7,228 bases of DNA from Actinomycetes bacterium (GTDB taxonomy: Bacteria; Actinomycetota; Acidimicrobiia; Acidimicrobiales; Ilumatobacteraceae). Each line of letters starts with the position of its first letter. The stretch's first letter is position 1. Shown here piece by piece: positions 6,159-7,228 of this stretch. The stretch lies in the NCBI GenBank assembly GCA_023417265.1, contig JAEZFY010000164.1:1-7228 (forward strand), in the 5' to 3' direction. The notes under the pieces are model-generated. The model was not told where the DNA came from, made no database searches, and was given only the letters and a program-made list of their open reading frames with translations. The translations under genes were made by a program, and so were the position numbers.

Positions 6159-6901
6159 GCCCGGGCTCCGCGACCGAGGCGCGGCGCCGCCGTGGTGCGC
6201 CACCACAGCTGGGCCAGTTGGACCGAGCTACGGGCGATCGCCGGAAGGCGGAAGAACTGCGACTTGCCGGACGGGCGGGCGTAGTGGTGCACCGGCGTCT
6301 CGACGAAGTGCGCGCCCTGGGCGGTGAAGCTGTACATCATCTCGACGCAGATCACCCCGGTGTGCGCGGTCAGCGGGCGGTTGGCGATCAGCTCGCGGCG
6401 GAACAGCCGGAAGTCGCAGTCGGTGTCGCGCACGGGCAGGCGGAACATGAGCTTCACGACGTGGTGGTAGATGCGTCCGATCAGCTTGCGGTGGAGCGGG
6501 TCGCCGCGGCCGATCTTGTAGCCCTGCACGATGTCGACCGGACGGCCCGCCGATTGGGCCTCGGTCGCCACCTTGACGAGCAGCGCGGCTTCGGTGGCGT
6601 CGTACTGGGCGTCACCGTCGGTGTAGAAGATCCAGTCGTGACGGGCGGCCGTGAAGCCCGAGATCAACGCTCCGCCGTAGCCGCGGTTACGTTCGTGGTG
6701 GATCACCCGCAGCCACGGGCGGGTCGCCGCGGCGGCGTCGAGGACCGCAGCCGAGGCGTCGGCCGAGCCGTCGTTGACGACGATCACCTCGACGTCGGCG
6801 ACGAGCGGGGCGAGCGCACCGTGGACGGCGTCGATCAGGCCGCCGATCGTGGCCGCGTCGTTGTAGCAGGGGAACATGGCCGACACGGCCGGAAACGTCA
6901 T
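6155..6901 (-). CDS. GT2 family glycosyltransferase, polyprenyl-phosphate sugar synthase-like
   Basis: A 248-residue GT-A fold enzyme that probably transfers a sugar from a nucleotide sugar to a polyprenyl phosphate at the inner face of the membrane. It opens with SAMFPCYNDAATIG (7-20), then VIVVNDGSAD (39-48) for the nucleotide, RNRGYGGALISGF (71-83), and the metal-binding FYTDGDAQYD (92-101; D95 and D97). DTDCDFRLFRRE (159-170) and HHYARPSGKSQFF (205-217) match the acceptor-side motifs of dolichol-phosphate mannose synthase relatives. It has no C-terminal membrane spans, unlike ArnC or GtrB types. The start ATG 6901 has GAGG (6913-6910) 8 bases upstream, overlapping the aminotransferase stop. 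The gene lies 10 bases after the aminotransferase and overlaps the GT-C-like gene by four bases, so the three are one translation-coupled operon. Its product is a natural donor for the membrane protein downstream. The sugar is unknown. Confidence 0.9.
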   Translation of the reverse strand: MTFPAVSAMFPCYNDAATIGGLIDAVHGALAPLVADVEVIVVNDGSADASAAVLDAAAATRPWLRVIHHERNRGYGGALISGFTAARHDWIFYTDGDAQYDATEAALLVKVATEAQSAGRPVDIVQGYKIGRGDPLHRKLIGRIYHHVVKLMFRLPVRDTDCDFRLFRRELIANRPLTAHTGVICVEMMYSFTAQGAHFVETPVHHYARPSGKSQFFRLPAIARSSVQLAQLWWRTTAAPRLGRGARA

Positions 6902-6911
6902 GTGGGTTGCC

Positions 6912-7228
6912 TCACGGCTGGGCCGCGGCCAGCGCCGCAGCGACGGTTTCGACTTCGACGTCGGTGAGCTCGGGGAAGCACGGCACGCTGACGCATTCGG
7001 CCGCCCACGCCTCGGCGTGCGGGCACGCGGCCGTGACGAACCGGGCGTATGCCGGTTGCTCGGTGAGCGCCCGGGCGTAGTGCACGGCGGTGTCGACGCC
7101 GCGGCCGGCGAGCCCGGCGCGGAACGCCTCGCGGTCGGCGGCGCGGACGACGGCCAGGTGGTACACGTGGGCCGGGTGCGGCGCCTGCCAGGTCAGCGCC
7201 GGCGCAGCCTCGCGGTAGTGGGCGGCGA
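6912..7228 (-). CDS. DegT/DnrJ/EryC1/StrS sugar aminotransferase, C-terminal part
   Basis: The last 104 residues of a PLP-dependent nucleotide-sugar aminotransferase; the first two thirds, with the PLP lysine, lie beyond the right edge. The visible part begins AAHYREAAPALTW and continues HPAHVYHLAVVRAADREAF, then GLAGRGVDTAVHYARALTEQPAY and a VPCFPELTDVEVETVAAAL end. The H-V-Y-H-L-x-V-V strand, the RG(V/I)xTxxHY loop that closes over the sugar substrate and the 'S-P-x-FPELTD' helix cap are the classical C-terminal signature of this family. Such enzymes put an amino group on a keto sugar (UDP- or dTDP-linked) for surface glycans or antibiotics. It is the most upstream visible gene of the minus-strand operon. 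Which amino sugar it makes cannot be told without the rest of the gene. Confidence 0.93.
   Translation of the reverse strand, partial: AAHYREAAPALTWQAPHPAHVYHLAVVRAADREAFRAGLAGRGVDTAVHYARALTEQPAYARFVTAACPHAEAWAAECVSVPCFPELTDVEVETVAAALAAAQP

Noticed and set aside
6156..6206. ATG at 6206 as start of the membrane protein
   Set aside because: It would overlap the GT2 gene by 52 bases with no ribosome site advantage. GTG 6158 gives a 4-base overlap and a GGAG at 7 bases.
4911..6284. 457-codon plus-strand frame opposite the membrane protein
   Set aside because: Very hydrophilic, repetitive Arg/Glu/His composition typical of the antisense of a membrane protein.
1..7228. tRNA, rRNA, CRISPR array or insertion sequence
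   Set aside because: No regularly spaced repeats, no transposase motifs and no cloverleaf-like conserved bases were seen on either strand.

Overview
This is a very GC-rich window in which most codons end in G or C, densely packed with genes on both strands. Codon use, GTG starts, possible leaderless starts and an actinobacterial-type HhH-GPD repair protein suggest a high-GC actinobacterium. An Acidimicrobiia-like (Ilumatobacter-type) lineage is my guess, not something the sequence proves.

Left block (1-1469): at the extreme left a plus-strand fragment reads as the middle of a PemK/MazF-like protein. It runs head-on into the 3' end of a minus-strand class I SAM-dependent methyltransferase, and an 8-G run marks where both reading frames stop making sense. 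Upstream of the methyltransferase, also on minus, is an HhH-GPD base-excision-repair-like protein. Its stop codon lies in the middle of a 31-bp near-perfect palindrome.

Centre (1510-3512): a plus-strand two-gene operon encodes an ABC-2 permease (Wzm/TagG type) and its ATPase (Wzt/TagH type, with an extra C-terminal domain). The two overlap by one base. They should export a lipid-linked polysaccharide. A GC-rich hairpin fills the 31-bp gap to the convergent minus-strand nrdB (3544-4629), the radical-bearing small subunit of an aerobic ribonucleotide reductase. nrdB has its own candidate promoter.

Right block (4794-7228): a tight minus-strand operon encodes the 3' end of a DegT/DnrJ/EryC1 sugar aminotransferase, a GT2 glycosyltransferase resembling polyprenyl-phosphate sugar synthases, and a large multi-spanning membrane protein with GT-C-like acidic motifs. 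A plausible reading is that an amino sugar is made, a sugar is loaded on a polyprenyl carrier, and a membrane transferase then adds it to a surface glycan. The window is therefore a cell-surface glycan region (methyltransferase, exporter, glycosyltransferases) interrupted by two housekeeping genes, a repair-like gene and nrdB. I see no RNA genes, CRISPR array or insertion sequence.
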